A program made the translations under genes and the position numbers. A DNA stretch of 64,000 bases from assembly GCF_003224335.1 (NCBI RefSeq), contig NZ_QKLF01000001.1:310001-374000 (forward strand). The letters run 5' to 3'. The notes under the pieces are model-generated. The model was not told the DNA's origin. It searched no databases and was given only the letters and a program-made list of their open reading frames with translations. This DNA comes from Curtobacterium sp. MCJR17_055 (GTDB lineage: Bacteria; Actinomycetota; Actinomycetes; Actinomycetales; Microbacteriaceae). This document shows positions 62,801 through 64,000 of the stretch, piece by piece; the first letter of the stretch is position 1; every line of letters starts with the position of its first letter.

Positions 62801-64000
62801 GTCGTACTCGCGCGACCAGGTGCCGCCAGCGGGGTCCATGACGCTCGTGAGCCGCGAGAGCGCATCGTGCGCGAACGCACACCTCCCGCCACCCGGGAGC
62901 ACGACCGCGGCCACGTTGCCCAGGTCGTCGAACTCGCGCTCGACGGTCCTGCCGAGCGCATCGGTGGTGCGGACGAGCTCGCCGTTCGCTCCGTACTCGA
63001 ACCGGGTCCGCGCGCCCGTCGGGTCCACGACCGCCGTGGGCCGTCCCGCAGGGTCGTGCTCGAACCGCCACTTCGCACCGTCCGCGTCGGTCCGCTGCAC
63101 GAGCAGCCCCGCTCCGTCGTACCGGTACTCGGTGCGCGCACCCGACGGACTGACGGCAGCGGTCGGACGTCCCGCGGCGTCGCGCTCGGTCCGGGACGTC
63201 TCCCCCGAGGCGTTCCGGATCGCGACGAGGTCACCGGCCCGGTCGTACGCGAAGTGCAGCGGCACGCCGGTCGGGTCGACGACCCTGAGCAGCCGACCGC
63301 GATCCCACTCCAGTTCGGTGCGCCCACCGAGGGCGTCGTGGATGACCGACGGGTTCCGCGACACGTCATCGGGGTACTCGTAGCTGATGACCGATCCCGA
63401 CGCGGTGACGAAGGTGGTCACCCGGTCCTGCGCGTCGTACCCCCAGGTCAGGTCCGCACCCTCGGCGGTGACCGTGCGCGTCCGCCGACCGCGCTCGTCG
63501 TGGGCGTGGACCGTGACGGACCCGTCTCGACGCGTGGACGAGACCAGGTTGCCCGAAGCGTCGTACGTCATCGACTGCCGCTGGTCGGCGGAGTCGAGCA
63601 TCCCGACCAGGCGTCCCTTCGCGTCCGCGATCCACGAGTTCGACCGGGTGCCGTCCTCGTCCGACACAGCGGTCACGCGACCGGGGAGGTAGGCGAACCT
63701 CGTGCGCCGCCCGTACTGGGACACCTGCAGGACGACACGTCCTTGCTCGTCGTAGGTGTTCTCGGCCTCGACCACGCCGGCGGCCGAGACGACAGCGGCG
63801 ATGAGGCCGTCCTCGTTCCACCGGTACGTCCGTGTCCCGAGTGCACCGGTCACGCGGCCGAGGTACCCGTTCTCGTACCCGTACTCCATCCGGCGTCCGT
63901 CCGACGCACGGACCACGGCCACGCGCCCGCCGACGTACTCCACCTCGAGGTTCCGGCCGAACTCGTGCTCGAGGCGGATGACGGCACCCGAACCGTCACG
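59813..64000 (-). CDS. RHS/YD-repeat polymorphic toxin (5' end outside window)
   Basis: At least 1395 aa; the frame is open to the right edge, so the N-terminus is missing. Dozens of YD repeats of the type YDxxGRxxxxxxxxG fill 60.9-64 kb. The RHS core ends with ARGFLSADPLPPV, NPYAYAGNDPLGAVDPTGL (60695 region). The remaining 293 residues are a Gly/Ala-rich hydrophobic stretch (VVAGGVLMATGVGGPAGMML, GAYGYYTG) and a terminal domain of about 110 residues starting MGRSMEYRVHPYG with WANEKWVDYQKMQGKDIVDI and PSAYYDMEQSRVAGY. This end resembles effector domains of RHS toxins, but its activity is unknown. RHS proteins encapsulate and deliver such tips in competition between cells. Confidence 0.85.
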   Translation of the reverse strand, partial: RDGSGAVIRLEHEFGRNLEVEYVGGRVAVVRASDGRRMEYGYENGYLGRVTGALGTRTYRWNEDGLIAAVVSAAGVVEAENTYDEQGRVVLQVSQYGRRTRFAYLPGRVTAVSDEDGTRSNSWIADAKGRLVGMLDSADQRQSMTYDASGNLVSSTRRDGSVTVHAHDERGRRTRTVTAEGADLTWGYDAQDRVTTFVTASGSVISYEYPDDVSRNPSVIHDALGGRTELEWDRGRLLRVVDPTGVPLHFAYDRAGDLVAIRNASGETSRTERDAAGRPTAAVSPSGARTEYRYDGAGLLVQRTDADGAKWRFEHDPAGRPTAVVDPTGARTRFEYGANGELVRTTDALGRTVEREFDDLGNVAAVVLPGGGRCAFAHDALSRLTSVMDPAGGTWSREYDVAGNLTASIDPTGLRTSATTERDTGTVTIADAFARTTVRFDEYGRPVRVEAEDGSAELVTYDAAGNAVELVDGEGGLTTLERDPAGRVVAVVAASGATTAYEYDACGRPWRTTDPVGGVTELVWDADQRLVARTFPTGESEHFEYDAVGRLTVQRVPGVGTTRFEYDRVGRLVATRGPAFGTRRFTYDAVGQLVRTVNGVGGVTSYDHDDLGRITRVTGPTGAVTEYQYDDLGQVTGITDPLTRRTVLRYDAAGRPISRTDADGRTTTWTHDASGRPVSTSVDGRLVSVVEHDAARRRVVVHDHTRDDGRVVDHELRFDGRGLLTSRTRDGWGMTWEYGPDGERIASTDTNGVRTTWTRDAAGRAVAIEHPGLGRVKFDRDASGRCIAARAGGHVQSWAFHDGFMIRHTGGSGATLVERDDHGRVSRVTRQGPDDGPARVTTVEYDAAGQLVAVETDAGRSTWEYDLGGRLVAESGPDGTTTHEYDAAGQIRSTEHPDGSRSEYLHDALGRRVAVIDPDGATTEYGWGTIGRLAEVVHRPVPGTSDHPATEHRLWVDALGELAEVDDASVWWDTAAAVPTLVAVGGERVLGLPAGLTAVGTTWTTDQWRGARATDVGDPWAVTGIVGSSTAASGFPDDIGVTATGGLVVAGFEWLGARVYDPTARGFLSADPLPPVIAAGWDGNPYAYAGNDPLGAVDPTGLRPLTDAELKAYDSSASRGAFAAAGDFFADNWEYFAGGAMVVAGGVLMATGVGGPAGMMLISAGADTIIQKATTGEVDWGEVALSGALGGFGGAGIAARAGLTGMKASVVAGASSGGIGGGVQGAYGYYTGPGPHSVTGALSATGQGALAGTVTGGAGGAVGQKVSEGIMGAVTRNASADTAVMGRSMEYRVHPYGAAHGYSSYEALPSRVYDWTEAHLPTSVHERVHLWANEKWVDYQKMQGKDIVDIGAPDEALRPAGVDPLGPSAYYDMEQSRVAGYSGYSQDPQPSWDLR

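Overview
The window is 64 kb of very G+C-rich DNA from an actinobacterium. The mycothiol-type deacetylase (MshB-like), DUF3117, the DapC/D/E succinylase route to diaminopimelate, class-E-sortase-type LAxTG anchoring and a very large share of leaderless genes (TANNNT 6-8 nt before the start codon) all fit the Actinomycetota. Gene order and protein wording look to me most like Microbacteriaceae, perhaps Curtobacterium; that last step is recollection, not something tested here. Coding density is high and no tRNA, rRNA, insertion sequence, prophage or CRISPR array was seen.

Layout. 1-9.7 kb: end of a ferritin-like gene, a DEAD-box RNA helicase, a PHP phosphoesterase, an M24 aminopeptidase, a GNAT enzyme, a membrane stress protein with a long repetitive tail, then an operon of MgtE_N-CBS protein, DUF1003 protein and an Mrp-type Fe-S carrier. 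9.7-19.8 kb: TatB, an O-methyltransferase, DUF3117, a polytopic membrane protein, dapE/dapD (divergent), a secreted M60-like protein whose zinc site is lost, citrate synthase, and the fdxA-dapC pair. 19.8-26 kb: MshB-like deacetylase fused to a membrane domain, a lipoprotein, an M20 amidohydrolase, TypA/BipA with an array of palindromes in its leader, and a CPBP protease-like membrane protein.

26-29.2 kb: a compact three-gene unit made of a DUF1023 alpha/beta hydrolase and two tandem paralogous lipoproteins, with overlapping stop/start codons throughout. 29.3-42.3 kb: two complete peptide/nickel-type ABC importers, one with its binding protein divergent, the other in a single operon with a strong hairpin after the binding-protein gene. 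42.5-47.3 kb: glycine cleavage operon gcvT-gcvH-gcvP under a tandem glycine riboswitch. 47.4-55 kb: BlaI-type repressor with an M56 peptidase, an FBP zinc-finger protein, LysR, GNAT, SDR, a HicA/HicB toxin-antitoxin pair facing an orphan HicB-like gene, a MalY-type C-S lyase and a PEP-mutase/isocitrate-lyase family enzyme.

55-64 kb is the most unusual part. A surface-anchored cohesin protein is translationally coupled to a secreted amidase that carries a dockerin, which suggests a minimal cohesin-dockerin complex on the cell surface. Next come small unknown genes, and then the C-terminal 1395 residues of a giant RHS/YD-repeat protein that ends in a probable toxin domain and overlaps a small candidate immunity gene. 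The best candidates for undescribed biology are the cohesin/dockerin-amidase pair, the catalytically dead M60-like protein, the DUF1023-lipoprotein unit and the RHS toxin end.
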